DNA of 37,078 bases from Gammaproteobacteria bacterium (lineage in GTDB: Bacteria; Pseudomonadota; Gammaproteobacteria; Eutrophobiales; Eutrophobiaceae), in the NCBI GenBank assembly GCA_028819495.1, contig JAPPLI010000189.1, positions 1-37,078 of the forward strand, written 5' to 3'. The translations under genes were made by a program, and so were the position numbers. This document shows, one piece after another, positions 22,861 through 30,981 of this stretch; position 1 is the stretch's first letter; every line of letters begins with the position of its first letter. Below the pieces are notes generated by a model. The model worked only from the letters and a program-made list of their open reading frames with translations. It was not told the origin of the DNA and ran no database searches.

Positions 22861-24260
22861 AGAGACGCAGCGATCGACACAGCTGCGTTACTGCAACGAT
22901 CGCCGTCATCATGCTTCTTGCGGGATTCGGTTGCGCTCCGGAGGATACGGCAAAGGTTGCCGGGACTCCCGATGCCGGGTATCGAACGCTTTCGGAGGCG
23001 GAGTACGAGGACAAGGTGGCGGGCGGCTGGCTGGGACAGGCCGTCGGCGTCCTCTACGGGTTCCCGACGGAGTTTCTCTGGCCGGGAGAAATGGTGCCGT
23101 TCGACTTCGACGACTGGTACCGGATGAAGCCGGAGATCTGGCTCGAAGAGGGGCTGTCGGTCCTGGAGAAGGACGGCTATGTCGCGATGATCGAAACCAG
23201 GAAGAAGTACAAGAACGACATCAACAACTGGGAGACGTACACGCCCAGGCAGATGCCCCCGCAGGATGATCTGTATATCGAGTTCCTGTTCCTGCACTCC
23301 CTGCAGGAGCATGGTCTCCACGTCACGGCCGAACAGATGGCCGAAGACTGGGTGAGCTATCTGGACCCCAATATGATTTGGGGCGCCAACCGGGTCGCGT
23401 ACCAGAACTTCAAGAAAGGGATTCTGCCGCCCCGGTCCGGCCATCCCGACAACACGCCGCTGGGCAACGCCATCGACTTCCAGATCGAATCCGACCTGTT
23501 CGGGCTCATCTCGCCCGGTTTGCCCCGGGCCAGCAACGCCCTGGGCGACAAGGCGGGCCACCTCACGAACTACGGGGACGGGGTCTATGCCGGCATGGCC
23601 ATGGCGGCCATGTACGGCGAAGCGTTCTTCGAGAGCGATCCGCGCAAGCTGGTCGAGCACAGCCTGGCGGTCATCCCACGCGCAAGCGGCTATGCCGAGA
23701 TGGTGCGCGACGTTATCGCCGCACACGATGCAAATCCCGGCGATTGGCAGGCGGCATGGGAGGCCATCTTCGCGAAGTGGGGCCAATACCTCGGATTGGA
23801 CGTGCGCTCGAACGGCGCCTGTGTCTACCTGGGGCTGCTCTACGGTGGCGGCGACTTCCTGAAGACGATGAACATCTCTATGCGCTGCGGTCTGGACAGC
23901 GACTGCAATCCGTCGAGCGCCGCCGGAATCATCGGCGCCGTCCTGGGGATGTCCGGCATTCCGGATAAATGGACCATCCTGAGGAGACTGCCCATCAGCA
24001 ACGCGTCCCATCCCGGTATCTACCTGGGGGATACGCCCATCCGCAGCGCATCGGCCCCCGGCGCGGGCGGACAGACACTGCGCGAGATTTATCCCGATCC
24101 GATCGACTGGGATGACATCATCGCCGCGACGGTGGAAGTCGGCCACAAAAACATCGTCGCCAACGGCGGACGGATCGAGGACGGCATCATCTACATTCCG
24201 ATCCAGACACCGAGCATCCCACCGTTTGAGCAGGTGCCTGTGCCCGAACAGGAAAGATAG
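22836..24260 (+). CDS. ADP-ribosylglycohydrolase-family protein with N-terminal export signal
   Basis: This protein of up to 474 residues shows the ADP-ribosylglycohydrolase fold signatures: GGWLGQAVGV near 64-73, PPQDDLYIEF near 141-150 (metal-binding acidic pair) and CGLDSDCNPSSAAGIIGAVLG near 350-370. The N terminus is basic, then hydrophobic (TATIAVIMLLAGFGC), with cysteine 33 as a possible lipoprotein attachment site, though the box is imperfect. An exported member would not act on cytoplasmic ADP-ribosyl proteins, so its target is unclear. The first ATG lies inside a 35-bp repeat, so the true start may be further in, for example the ATG at 22911. The stop codon sits inside a 16-bp repeated motif. 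GC content is visibly higher than in genes to the left, consistent with a separate origin. Confidence 0.75.
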   Translation: MSVLRCYFQRRSDRHSCVTATIAVIMLLAGFGCAPEDTAKVAGTPDAGYRTLSEAEYEDKVAGGWLGQAVGVLYGFPTEFLWPGEMVPFDFDDWYRMKPEIWLEEGLSVLEKDGYVAMIETRKKYKNDINNWETYTPRQMPPQDDLYIEFLFLHSLQEHGLHVTAEQMAEDWVSYLDPNMIWGANRVAYQNFKKGILPPRSGHPDNTPLGNAIDFQIESDLFGLISPGLPRASNALGDKAGHLTNYGDGVYAGMAMAAMYGEAFFESDPRKLVEHSLAVIPRASGYAEMVRDVIAAHDANPGDWQAAWEAIFAKWGQYLGLDVRSNGACVYLGLLYGGGDFLKTMNISMRCGLDSDCNPSSAAGIIGAVLGMSGIPDKWTILRRLPISNASHPGIYLGDTPIRSASAPGAGGQTLREIYPDPIDWDDIIAATVEVGHKNIVANGGRIEDGIIYIPIQTPSIPPFEQVPVPEQER

Positions 24261-24267
24261 GGTCGGA
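24252..24267. repeat. 16-bp motif, copy 1
   Basis: GAAAGATAGGGTCGGA occurs here, overlapping the stop codon of the ADP-ribosylglycohydrolase-like gene, and again at 30864-30879. The AGGGTCGGA core resembles REP-like sequences linked to IS200/RAYT elements, a resemblance from memory only. Confidence 0.5.
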
Positions 24268-24276
24268 ACAGCCGGT

Positions 24277-24927
24277 TCAGAACGAAGAGCCGGACTCTTT
24301 TATGAACTCGATTTCTTCAGGGGTGGAAATCCGCCCGAGTACCGCGTTGCGGTGTGGAAACCGCCCGAACCGGTCGATTATTTCCTTGTGCCGGCGAGCA
24401 TAGTCGAGGTCCAGTTCGCTTTCCAGGGTACCAAAAAGCTCAATAGAACGTTCCTGCTCGGCGGGATTTTCGCTGTGCTCGAACGGCATATACAGGAATT
24501 TCCGTTCGTCTATCGACAATTCCCGGTCGAAGCCGCGCACCAGGGCCTCCTTGGCGAGAGAGAGCGCGGCGCCATCCGCGGCAAATGCACGGGAGGTGCC
24601 CCGGTACATGTTGCGTGAAAACTGGTCGAGGACGATCACGGCCGCCAGGCAACCGCGCGCGCTACTCCGCCAGGTTTCGGGGACCTGTTCCCGCAAGGTT
24701 TCATGCAGTTCCTGGAAGCGTTCGCGGATATGGCTGTCAACCGCTTCATCGCTCTCGAACCAATCGTCTGGAGAAAGGTCGTCGAACCAGAACTTGAGGA
24801 CCTCTTCAATAAAATGTATCGAAATCCGGTTTGTACCCGTTGTAATCGAAATGCCGGAAGTTATTATACTTAACGGTTGAATGTTTTTTTGGAAAATGGC
24901 TGGGCCGGTTGCCCCAGGAAGCTCCAC
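24277..24927 (-). CDS. DUF924 family protein
   Basis: This protein has the DUF924 pattern: IEEVLKFWFDD near residue 40, then ARGCLAAVIVLDQFSRNMYRGTSRAFAADGAAL, and a C-terminal RFGRFPHRNAVLGR block. The family is widespread in proteobacteria, all-helical and of unknown function, although a TPR-like fold is often stated. Family members usually start a few residues before the FWF motif; here the first 38 residues look unrelated and no ATG lies nearer, so the 5' end may have been joined to foreign sequence. It runs opposite to its neighbours and stops 17 bases after the ADP-ribosylglycohydrolase-like gene. No operon partner is evident. Confidence 0.75.
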   Translation of the reverse strand: MELPGATGPAIFQKNIQPLSIITSGISITTGTNRISIHFIEEVLKFWFDDLSPDDWFESDEAVDSHIRERFQELHETLREQVPETWRSSARGCLAAVIVLDQFSRNMYRGTSRAFAADGAALSLAKEALVRGFDRELSIDERKFLYMPFEHSENPAEQERSIELFGTLESELDLDYARRHKEIIDRFGRFPHRNAVLGRISTPEEIEFIKESGSSF

Positions 24928-24990
24928 TCCTTGTTCACAGGTAGACGCGCTTATTGTGACCCAGATATCCAGGCACTATAGAGAGAGGTA

Positions 24991-26004
24991 ATGATGGACA
25001 AATTTGTATCGGCCACGCGTCCGGACTGGGTATCGGATGACATGTATCCGTTCGAGAGCAGGTTCTTTGCCACCCCGTCGGGGCATCATTTGCACTTTGT
25101 CGACGAAGGCGAGGGCGAACCGGTTGTGTTCGTACATGGCAATCCCTCCTGGTCCTTCGAATTCCGGCGCCTGATCGAGGGTCTAAGTTCCGAATTCCGG
25201 TGCGTTGCTCCCGACCATATTGGATTCGGCCTCTCGTCCCGAAGTGACCGCCGCGAGGATCTCCATCCCGAAAGCCATGCAAAAAGGTTTGCCGCCCTGC
25301 TGGATCATCTCGACCTTCGCGAAATAACCCTGTTTATGACGGACTGGGGCGGACCGATCGGCCTGGACTTCGCTCGCAGGCATCCGGAACGGGTCAAGCG
25401 GATTGCAATCACAAACACCTGGTGCTGGCCGGTCGGCGACGATTTTCATTTCAAGTCGTTCAGTTACCTGATGTCGAGTTGGCTCGGCCAATACCTCATC
25501 AAGCGCCACAATTTTTTCGTCAACGCGGTGATGCCGAAGGCAGTCGGCAACAGGAATATTCTGACACCGGAGATCATGGCGCACTATCGCGCTGCGCAAC
25601 CGTCGCCCCACATGCGCGCGGCGAACGCAGCATTGCCAGGGTACATCGTAGGTGCGGGCGACTGGCTGGAAGCAATATGGCGTGAACGTGCGGCGTTTGT
25701 GGACAAGCCCGCATTTATTGCCTGGGGTCACAAGGACATCGCGTTCCGGAAGAAGGAGCTTGAACGCTGGAAGTCCAACCTTTCCGATTTCGAACTACAT
25801 GAATTCGAGGACTGTGGACATTTTCTGGCCGAGGAAGCCCCCGAGCAACTGGCGGCGGCACTCAGGGCATTCCTGAATTCGAACCCCTTGCTTGGCCCCA
25901 GGAAACGTTCGTTCTCCAAGGTGCTGGCGTCCATGCCGAATGCAGGTGAGGACGAAGATTTTGAGCGACACAACAACGGCAGGGACGCCGATGTATTTGA
26001 TTGA
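24991..26004 (+). CDS. Haloalkane-dehalogenase-like alpha/beta hydrolase with antitoxin-like tail
   Basis: The first 300 or so of 337 residues form an alpha/beta hydrolase of the haloalkane dehalogenase type. HGNPSWSF (N51 as halide-stabilising residue) is followed by nucleophile D118 in MTDWGGPIG with W119 beside it, acid D249 in WGHKDIAF, and catalytic H277 in DCGHFLAEEAPE. Such enzymes cleave carbon-halogen bonds of small organohalides in the cytoplasm. The last 35 residues (SFSKVLASMPNAGEDEDF onward) are not part of this fold and look like the C terminus of a VapB/Phd-type antitoxin; moreover the stop overlaps the start of a PIN toxin gene by 14 bases, as in toxin-antitoxin pairs. The gene thus appears to be a chimaera. 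The start ATG at 24991 follows AGAGAGG. Confidence 0.82.
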   Translation: MMDKFVSATRPDWVSDDMYPFESRFFATPSGHHLHFVDEGEGEPVVFVHGNPSWSFEFRRLIEGLSSEFRCVAPDHIGFGLSSRSDRREDLHPESHAKRFAALLDHLDLREITLFMTDWGGPIGLDFARRHPERVKRIAITNTWCWPVGDDFHFKSFSYLMSSWLGQYLIKRHNFFVNAVMPKAVGNRNILTPEIMAHYRAAQPSPHMRAANAALPGYIVGAGDWLEAIWRERAAFVDKPAFIAWGHKDIAFRKKELERWKSNLSDFELHEFEDCGHFLAEEAPEQLAAALRAFLNSNPLLGPRKRSFSKVLASMPNAGEDEDFERHNNGRDADVFD

Positions 26005-26221
26005 TACCAACGTCATCAGTGAAGCCAGAAAAGGCCGGCAGTCAAGTCGGGGAGTCAAGGCGTTTTCCCGCCAGGTGGAAAAAGACGGGACACCGGTATA
26101 CATCAGTGTGGTCACCATAGGTGAACTGCGCCGCGGGATCGAGAGAATGCAGCGTAAGATTGTTCAACCCCTTCCAATGACGGGCTGCGGCATCTGTGCA
26201 GCAGTTCCGGACCTTCATTGA
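25991..26221 (+). pseudogene. Truncated VapC-like PIN-domain toxin
   Basis: The frame begins MYLIDTNVISEARKG, the standard start of VapC/FitB PIN ribonucleases with the first active-site aspartate, and continues to IGELRRGIERMQRK, with the second acidic residue. After about 56 residues the similarity ends and about 20 unrelated residues follow before the stop. PIN toxins are usually about 130-140 residues, so the second half with the remaining active-site acids is lost. The break lies about 38 bases before a 197-bp duplicated block, suggesting rearrangement there. The protein should be inactive. Confidence 0.75.
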
Positions 26222-26392
26222 AGGAAGCTGGCAAAACCGGTAAACTCATAGGGTAGAATTAAAGGATATTCCCTCACCTCTGGCGGGAAACGAGAAGACT
26301 TTACTGAAAAGGAGGATAAAATGAGTTACGTCGAAAAGCCGGATTGGCAAAAGTCTCTGGAACACCATGAAGAACTGTGCACAGAACGATAT
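26196..26392 (+). repeat. 197-bp direct duplication, copy A
   Basis: This block recurs at 31183-31379 in the same orientation with seven differences by my count. It carries the upstream region, the strong ribosome site AAGGAGG and the first codons of a small membrane protein gene. The two copies bracket 4.8 kb that includes the metallophosphoesterase and the restriction-modification locus. Confidence 0.85.
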
Positions 26393-26524
26393 AAGTTAAT
26401 ACACAAGGAGCTACAGTTCATAAGGGAAGACATGCGCGAAATGCGTACCGGTCAACGCTGGTTAATTGGCATAGTTCTGGCGTGGCCACCCTTGATCATC
26501 GCTGCTCTGCAGATGATCGCCTGA
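26321..26524 (+). CDS. Small protein with one C-terminal membrane segment
   Basis: This 67-residue protein begins with a charged, probably helical or coiled-coil region (residues 1-45, with EHHEELCTERYKLIHKE) and ends with one hydrophobic segment (WLIGIVLAWPPLIIAALQMIA). AAGGAGG stands seven bases before the ATG, an excellent ribosome site, so translation is likely. The layout of helix plus terminal membrane anchor resembles small XhlA-like or unnamed membrane proteins, but I do not recognise the family. Its first half is duplicated at 31310, where it is cut off. Confidence 0.6.
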   Translation: MSYVEKPDWQKSLEHHEELCTERYKLIHKELQFIREDMREMRTGQRWLIGIVLAWPPLIIAALQMIA

Positions 26525-26554
26525 TGCAGGATTAAGAAAACTCTGAACAAGGCT

Positions 26555-26590
26555 GAAGTACCTCATGCCTGTTTTACGGCGTTAATTTCC
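26555..26590. repeat. 35-bp hairpin repeat, copy 2
   Basis: This copy begins GAAGTACCTCATGCC and ends with GTTAATTTCC, one base longer than the others near its end. It lies between the small membrane protein and metallophosphoesterase genes. The six bases before it (AGGCT plus the preceding A or G) are also similar in copy 3. Confidence 0.65.
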
Positions 26591-26624
26591 TCGAATGACA
26601 GGAGGATAATTTCGGAGGAACAGC

Positions 26625-27371
26625 ATGAAAATCCAGATCGCATCGGACCTGCATTTAGAGTTGTGGCGCCGGGACTTGCCATCTCCGACGCACCAGTTCG
26701 CGCCGGACCGGACCCGGGACCTGCTCATTCTGGCCGGGGATATCGTGGACGGCAAGCGAAATTTCGGTCTGCCGTTCATCCGCCGCGAGCTCGGCATCTC
26801 GCCGGTCATTTTCGTGCCGGGCAATCACGAGTACTACCACGCCACCAAGCAGGACGTGGACGCCTTCTGGCACACCTTCGCGGACGCCAACGAGGGATTT
26901 CATTATCTCAACGACGACACGGCCGAGATCCAGGACCTGCGTTTCTACGGCGCGGAGTGGTGTTCGGATTTCTGGGGCGACCCCATGCACCATGTTCGCT
27001 ATACCATGATGATTGCGGATTTCACGCTGACCGGGGATTGGAACACGTTCAAGCACGCGGAGGAATTCCGGCGCGCCTCAGAGAACATAACGGCGCAGGC
27101 CGGCAAGGTGGACGTGGTCGTCACGCATTTTCCGCCCACACTGGAGGCAATCGACCAGGAATTGTATGAAGGTGACCCGTTCAATCCGTATTTCATCAAC
27201 GACGCCGAACCACTGGTACAGCACGTTGGAGCGAAGCTCTGGGTGTCCGGCCACACTCATTCCCCGTTTGACTATCAGGTAGGGGCCACGCGTGTAGTCG
27301 GCAACCCCAGGGGGTACAAGGACGAACCGCCAAGGCCCGGGTTTTCCGTCATGAAGACGGTAGAGATATAA
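26625..27371 (+). CDS. Calcineurin-like metallophosphoesterase
   Basis: This 248-residue protein carries the full metallophosphoesterase motif set: D-L-H near residues 8-10 (SDLHLE), AGDIVDG near 37, GNHEYY near 66, VVTHFPP near 165 and SGHTHSPFD near 204. Such enzymes use two metal ions to cleave phosphoesters, cyclic nucleotides or nucleic acids. The substrate cannot be inferred, since neighbours are unrelated. The ATG at 26625 follows GGAGGAACAGC, giving a clear ribosome site. The gene is GC-rich compared with the small protein gene before it. It lies within the segment between the two 197-bp duplicates. Confidence 0.9.
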   Translation: MKIQIASDLHLELWRRDLPSPTHQFAPDRTRDLLILAGDIVDGKRNFGLPFIRRELGISPVIFVPGNHEYYHATKQDVDAFWHTFADANEGFHYLNDDTAEIQDLRFYGAEWCSDFWGDPMHHVRYTMMIADFTLTGDWNTFKHAEEFRRASENITAQAGKVDVVVTHFPPTLEAIDQELYEGDPFNPYFINDAEPLVQHVGAKLWVSGHTHSPFDYQVGATRVVGNPRGYKDEPPRPGFSVMKTVEI

Positions 27372-27467
27372 GCAGGTTGTTTTATGACGGGTCGAAGGCC
27401 CCGGAATTGAAGTGCAAGGTCGATGCTTCAGGACTGGTCTGAGCCCTTGAGAACTTGCATCAACAGG

Positions 27468-27797
27468 CTATGCAACTTTCACCCGGGAAGTGTGCTCCTC
27501 AAATGAAGTTGAAATAGTGTAAGGCTGCCTGGCTTTTTCCAGCATATCGACCAGCGCGTCTATGGTGAATTTCTGAATCTTGCCGCGCATCAGGTCGCTG
27601 ACACGGGTCCGCTGAATTCCGAATATTTTGGCAGCATCATGCTGGCTAAGACCATTATCCTTAATCCATGCAGTAATCTTGATCATCAAATCCGCCTTGA
27701 TTTTCAGTTTGACAGCTTCGCCGGGAGGAAAACCCAGGTCGGCGAACACGTTACCGTCTTTCGGTGTAACGTGGCGGACTTCAGTGCAAATTACCAT
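27468..27797 (-). CDS. HTH (XRE/HigA-like) antitoxin or regulator, orphan
   Basis: This 109-residue protein has a helix-turn-helix in its middle (LSQHDAAKIFGIQRTRVSDLMRGK, about 50-72) and the C-terminal segment FTIDALVDMLEKARQPY, as in HTH_37-type antitoxins of HigBA-like systems. A good ribosome site (GAGGT) precedes the ATG at 27797. No toxin gene is found on either side, so it is an orphan or a lone regulator. A 27-bp piece covering its LEKARQPYT codons is repeated at 28342-28368, indicating local duplication or recombination at this gene. Confidence 0.8.
   Translation of the reverse strand: MVICTEVRHVTPKDGNVFADLGFPPGEAVKLKIKADLMIKITAWIKDNGLSQHDAAKIFGIQRTRVSDLMRGKIQKFTIDALVDMLEKARQPYTISTSFEEHTSRVKVA
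27515..27541. repeat. 27-bp direct repeat within the HTH antitoxin gene, copy 1
   Basis: The bases TAGTGTAAGGCTGCCTGGCT and the six or so that follow are identical to 28342-28368. The run lies in the HTH gene and encodes the residues EKARQPYT on the minus strand. Confidence 0.7.
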
Positions 27798-27921
27798 GTT
27801 GTTTACCTCTTGCTCTGTCAGCTAGAATTGGCTGATAGTGGACGGTCGCGATAGGTGGCAGCTTTGCCGTGAAATATGCACGCCCCATGCAGCTTGAGGG
27901 ATTCCTAATGCCGACGCAATG

Positions 27922-28278
27922 TTATCGTCTATCGTGTTCTTCTGACTGCTTATCCTGCAAAATCCGTTTCATGGCGGCTCCCCGGCGTTTCTCGCGTGCT
28001 TCCGGGCCGTGAATAACATTGGACAGGTCCGGCGGGTTCTCTCTCAGATAAGTCTGGTAATCAATTTCTTTTTCCGTTGCAGCATTTATTCGGCCAGTTC
28101 CTTTCTGGGCAAACTGCTTTGTATTGCCCTCATCCTGCTTTTTTCGCAACATCCGTCCCATAGCAGCCTCCCGGCGTTTCTCGCGTGCTTCCGGGCCGCG
28201 AATAACATTGGACAGGTCCGGCGGGTTCTCTCTCAAGTAAGCCTGGTAATCAATTTCTTTTTCTGTGGTAGTACTCAT
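27922..28278 (-). CDS. Small protein of two tandem 63-residue repeats
   Basis: This 118-residue hydrophilic, highly charged protein consists of two copies of one unit. Each has TEKEIDYQ, then YLRENPPDLSNVI, then GPEAREKRR and AAM, with a repeat distance of 63 residues (189 bases). The two units are nearly identical at DNA level, so the duplication is recent. I do not recognise the family. The ATG at 28278 is preferred to a TTG one codon earlier. It lies downstream of the restriction-modification pair on the same strand and could be its third gene, although 121 bases separate them. No membrane segment or catalytic motif is visible. Confidence 0.6.
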   Translation of the reverse strand: MSTTTEKEIDYQAYLRENPPDLSNVIRGPEAREKRREAAMGRMLRKKQDEGNTKQFAQKGTGRINAATEKEIDYQTYLRENPPDLSNVIHGPEAREKRRGAAMKRILQDKQSEEHDRR

Positions 28279-28341
28279 CAAGTTGGCTCATCAAATGCGG
28301 CAACCACCTCGTAAAACCGGTTTTCAATAAATTAGGTGTAT

Positions 28342-28368
28342 TAGTGTAAGGCTGCCTGGCTTTTTCCA
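28342..28368. repeat. 27-bp direct repeat, copy 2 (antitoxin gene remnant)
   Basis: This exact copy of 27515-27541 lies in the gap between the tandem-repeat protein and the restriction enzyme gene. On the minus strand it reads MEKARQPYTN, so it seems to be a detached piece of a second HTH antitoxin gene, most of which is lost. Confidence 0.65.
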
Positions 28369-28399
28369 TCACTCCAGTTTTTACCATGGTTCTATTTTT

Positions 28400-29305
28400 T
28401 CATTTTTTAAAATCAAATAAGTTGGAATCCATTGCGAGCACCCTGTCAGCCACTTCTTTATGAGGGATTTCATCCGTTACCTCGACACCAAGCCTGCTTA
28501 AATGAGATCTCAGTTCTTCTACCGGATTTGAATTACGCATTTGAATCATCTTTACTTGCTGTCGTTCTCCATTCGCCCAGGCATTGCTGTTCGGAGAGAG
28601 TTTATCAAAGAGAACAACGCCATTTCGTCCAACTCTGGATATTTTATCGTCAATCACTTCGGGGTTCCCTTCTCCGATCATGCCTATATCTATCCGAACA
28701 GTGCCCCGATTGGTTCTTACTTCTGCGTCTGTTTCCCGGTCCACTTCTTCATCAGGCCTTAAATTCAGAAAGAAATCACCCTTGGATTCGTCCAACCCTA
28801 TAATGGTTAATGCTGCTCTCACGACGCCTTTTTCAAGCATCTTCCCGATTTTCGCTTTTTGTGACCCTCTTACCGTCAAAGTCGCAGCACCGGCCCAAAT
28901 CAGCAAAGCAGTATCCCTGAGGCCAATCTCCGAACTTTGCGACTCAATCTCGTTTATCATTCTGTTAAACAGGGCCGGATAATCACTTTTTTCAATGCCG
29001 AGATTCTGAGCGGTCTTTCTTGTTAAACCCAATAACCAGTACTTCAGATTTTTATCCGAGTTCTTATTTCCGCCCTTTGTAAGTTCATTTCTGATTGCTT
29101 CTTTCCACTTTTCATCGTCTGCTTCATCTTCCATCCTGTATTCGGCCAAATTCCTGTAGGTGGCTATCAACCGTCTTTTGGTGACGTCCTCGAAAAACAG
29201 GCGGTAGTTATGACCCTCAAGGATTTTTGCAACCGCTTCCCGGATTCCCTCCGGAGAGAATGGATCCAATACCCGGACGTGGTCCGCCGGCAACCTAGCA
29301 TTCAT
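28400..29305 (-). CDS. Type II restriction endonuclease, CfrBI-like
   Basis: This 301-residue protein directly follows the methyltransferase with a one-base overlap (TGATG), the layout of a coupled restriction-modification pair. The middle region RIDIGMIGEGNPEVIDDKI contains acidic residues and a lysine in an order compatible with a PD-(D/E)xK nuclease, and its look matches my memory of the CfrBI endonuclease family, whose sites are of the CCWWGG kind. It has no other domain I recognise. The endonuclease role rests on position and that family resemblance, so the cut site is not established. It would act on foreign DNA lacking the partner's methylation. Confidence 0.65.
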   Translation of the reverse strand: MNARLPADHVRVLDPFSPEGIREAVAKILEGHNYRLFFEDVTKRRLIATYRNLAEYRMEDEADDEKWKEAIRNELTKGGNKNSDKNLKYWLLGLTRKTAQNLGIEKSDYPALFNRMINEIESQSSEIGLRDTALLIWAGAATLTVRGSQKAKIGKMLEKGVVRAALTIIGLDESKGDFFLNLRPDEEVDRETDAEVRTNRGTVRIDIGMIGEGNPEVIDDKISRVGRNGVVLFDKLSPNSNAWANGERQQVKMIQMRNSNPVEELRSHLSRLGVEVTDEIPHKEVADRVLAMDSNLFDFKK

Positions 29306-30432
29306 CAGGGCAATACACCATCGTACTGGAAATCATAAACATCCGGTTGATGTTCCATAAGTGAGGAATCTTTGGTCTGAATCTCAAAATACTTCGAGGC
29401 GTTCTCGATCATCAGGAAACGGCGCTCCAGCCTTCCCGCAACCCGGCCTGTGGTTCCTGTTCCCGCAAATGGGTCCAGCACCAAGTCGTCTTTAAACGAG
29501 TAATACCTGACAACCCGTTCTGCCAGCGCGTCGGGGAATACAGCCGGATGCTCTTTGTGAGACGCCGGATGAATTCTCCAGACATTTGTACGTTCATATC
29601 CATCTTCAATCCTTGAAGATTTGACCGCCTCCGGAACGGGGTGATTTCGTATATTCCAATCAATCAGCTTGTCCGTTCTTTTCCTGTATACCATTACATT
29701 TTCCGTAACGCTGACAGCTTTATATTGGAGCGGTTGCCTATCAGCCGCAAATCGGCGTCCCCGTCCCAGGTTCCATCCGGCCCCCTCCGGCTTCTCCCAG
29801 ATGATGTCATCGATAAAATCAAAGCCGATATCCTTTAGTATCGGATGCAGGTCGTAAGGGATAGGCAGACGTTTGCTTGAAGAGGACCGCGAGGCCCGCC
29901 GTATGAGTACCGGACTGGTGTTCACCACCAGGAACCTGCCTTCTGACAGGACTGCATGGCATTTTTTGAAAACTTCCCCGATAAATGCAAGGTAATCGTT
30001 ATAATCCAGACTCTCATGCGCCTCCGGTTTGGCATTAAAATAGGGCGGTGAAGTAAACACTAATTGAGCAGTATTTGGGGGGAAATCTTCCAGCACGTTA
30101 CGCGCGTCACCCAGTATGATTTTTGAAGGGATAGGCGGGAATGAGATTTCTCCGCACCGGGAAACCCGTTTCTTTTTCTCCGTTTTGACCAGCCGTGCCC
30201 GTTGAGCGGATAAATCCAGGTCGGTAGTTTCGGCAATTTCTCCGCTTGAACGAACCCTTACTTCACCTATGGGTTCGCTTCCATTACTTGCCGATATAAG
30301 TGGAACACGCCAACGATTCAGTCGGTCATCCCATTCCGGCAGTCCCAATTCGACGGCAACCAGTCGAGGTTGAAGCCATTGAGAAACCAAGTCCCGTACA
30401 GTCGCTACTTTTAATGGTTGCTCCGTATTCAT
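29305..30432 (-). CDS. DNA (cytosine-N4) methyltransferase, beta-class order
   Basis: This 375-residue methyltransferase has the catalytic motif TSPPYFN (motif IV) before the cofactor motif DPFAGTGTTG, which is the beta-class order. SPPY is typical of enzymes that methylate the N4 of cytosine. An N-terminal region of about 100 residues precedes the catalytic domain and may hold part of the target recognition. I choose the ATG at 30432 since GGAGG lies six bases before it; the longer frame upstream encodes a hydrophobic stretch that does not look real. It is followed without gap by the endonuclease gene. Together they form a type II restriction-modification system, a common mobile defence module. 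Confidence 0.88.
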   Translation of the reverse strand: MNTEQPLKVATVRDLVSQWLQPRLVAVELGLPEWDDRLNRWRVPLISASNGSEPIGEVRVRSSGEIAETTDLDLSAQRARLVKTEKKKRVSRCGEISFPPIPSKIILGDARNVLEDFPPNTAQLVFTSPPYFNAKPEAHESLDYNDYLAFIGEVFKKCHAVLSEGRFLVVNTSPVLIRRASRSSSSKRLPIPYDLHPILKDIGFDFIDDIIWEKPEGAGWNLGRGRRFAADRQPLQYKAVSVTENVMVYRKRTDKLIDWNIRNHPVPEAVKSSRIEDGYERTNVWRIHPASHKEHPAVFPDALAERVVRYYSFKDDLVLDPFAGTGTTGRVAGRLERRFLMIENASKYFEIQTKDSSLMEHQPDVYDFQYDGVLP

Positions 30433-30863
30433 TTTATCCTCCATTATATCGTCAAAAAACAAAGTCTTTAAAAAGGACCAATCGAAACCCCACCATATAA
30501 GCGGGAATCGTAACGATAGGGACTTCCATATCAGCATCCACGCAACCCAATCGATACCGATGACTGTCAATGATTCAACTAACAGTCTTAATGATATTTT
30601 ATTTGTGAGAAGACTATCATTTATGTGATTTGGAAGCAATATAATATATGTGACATATCACTAAAAATAGAGCATGCTGATCCGGAAATCGGATGGGTTT
30701 ATCATTGAGTTTGAGGACCGGCTGATTGAGTATGTGTAACCGGCGATTTACACAGAAATATTTACAGTCCCCAAGAAATTACAACTGATAAACAACTGCT
30801 CCCGAATATCCAGAGCAAAGGCACAAGAGCTGTACCGGCGCGAAATCTCTTACGCCCCGGTTA

Positions 30864-30879
30864 GAAAGATAGGGTCGGA
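30864..30879. repeat. 16-bp motif, copy 2
   Basis: GAAAGATAGGGTCGGA matches 24252-24267 exactly. Here it lies 102 bases before the third 35-bp hairpin, so the two repeats that frame the ADP-ribosylglycohydrolase-like gene also occur together without that gene. Confidence 0.5.
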
Positions 30880-30981
30880 CCACCCTAACTCTACCCAACT
30901 ATCTGTTTCCATTGAGTTAATTTGCCATCTACAGATGAAATTCCCTCTTAAAACGCCATTTATGCCATCAAAAACGAGGCT

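Noticed and set aside
22845..24146. A long open frame of over 430 codons on the minus strand, opposite the ADP-ribosylglycohydrolase-like gene
   Set aside because: It is a product of the GC-rich codon pattern of the opposite gene; its composition is rich in Arg, Gly and Val with no recognisable domain.
30465..30639. N-terminal extension of the methyltransferase frame by 69 codons
   Set aside because: A clear GGAGG ribosome site precedes the later ATG at 30432, and the extension is a hydrophobic run unlike methyltransferase N termini.
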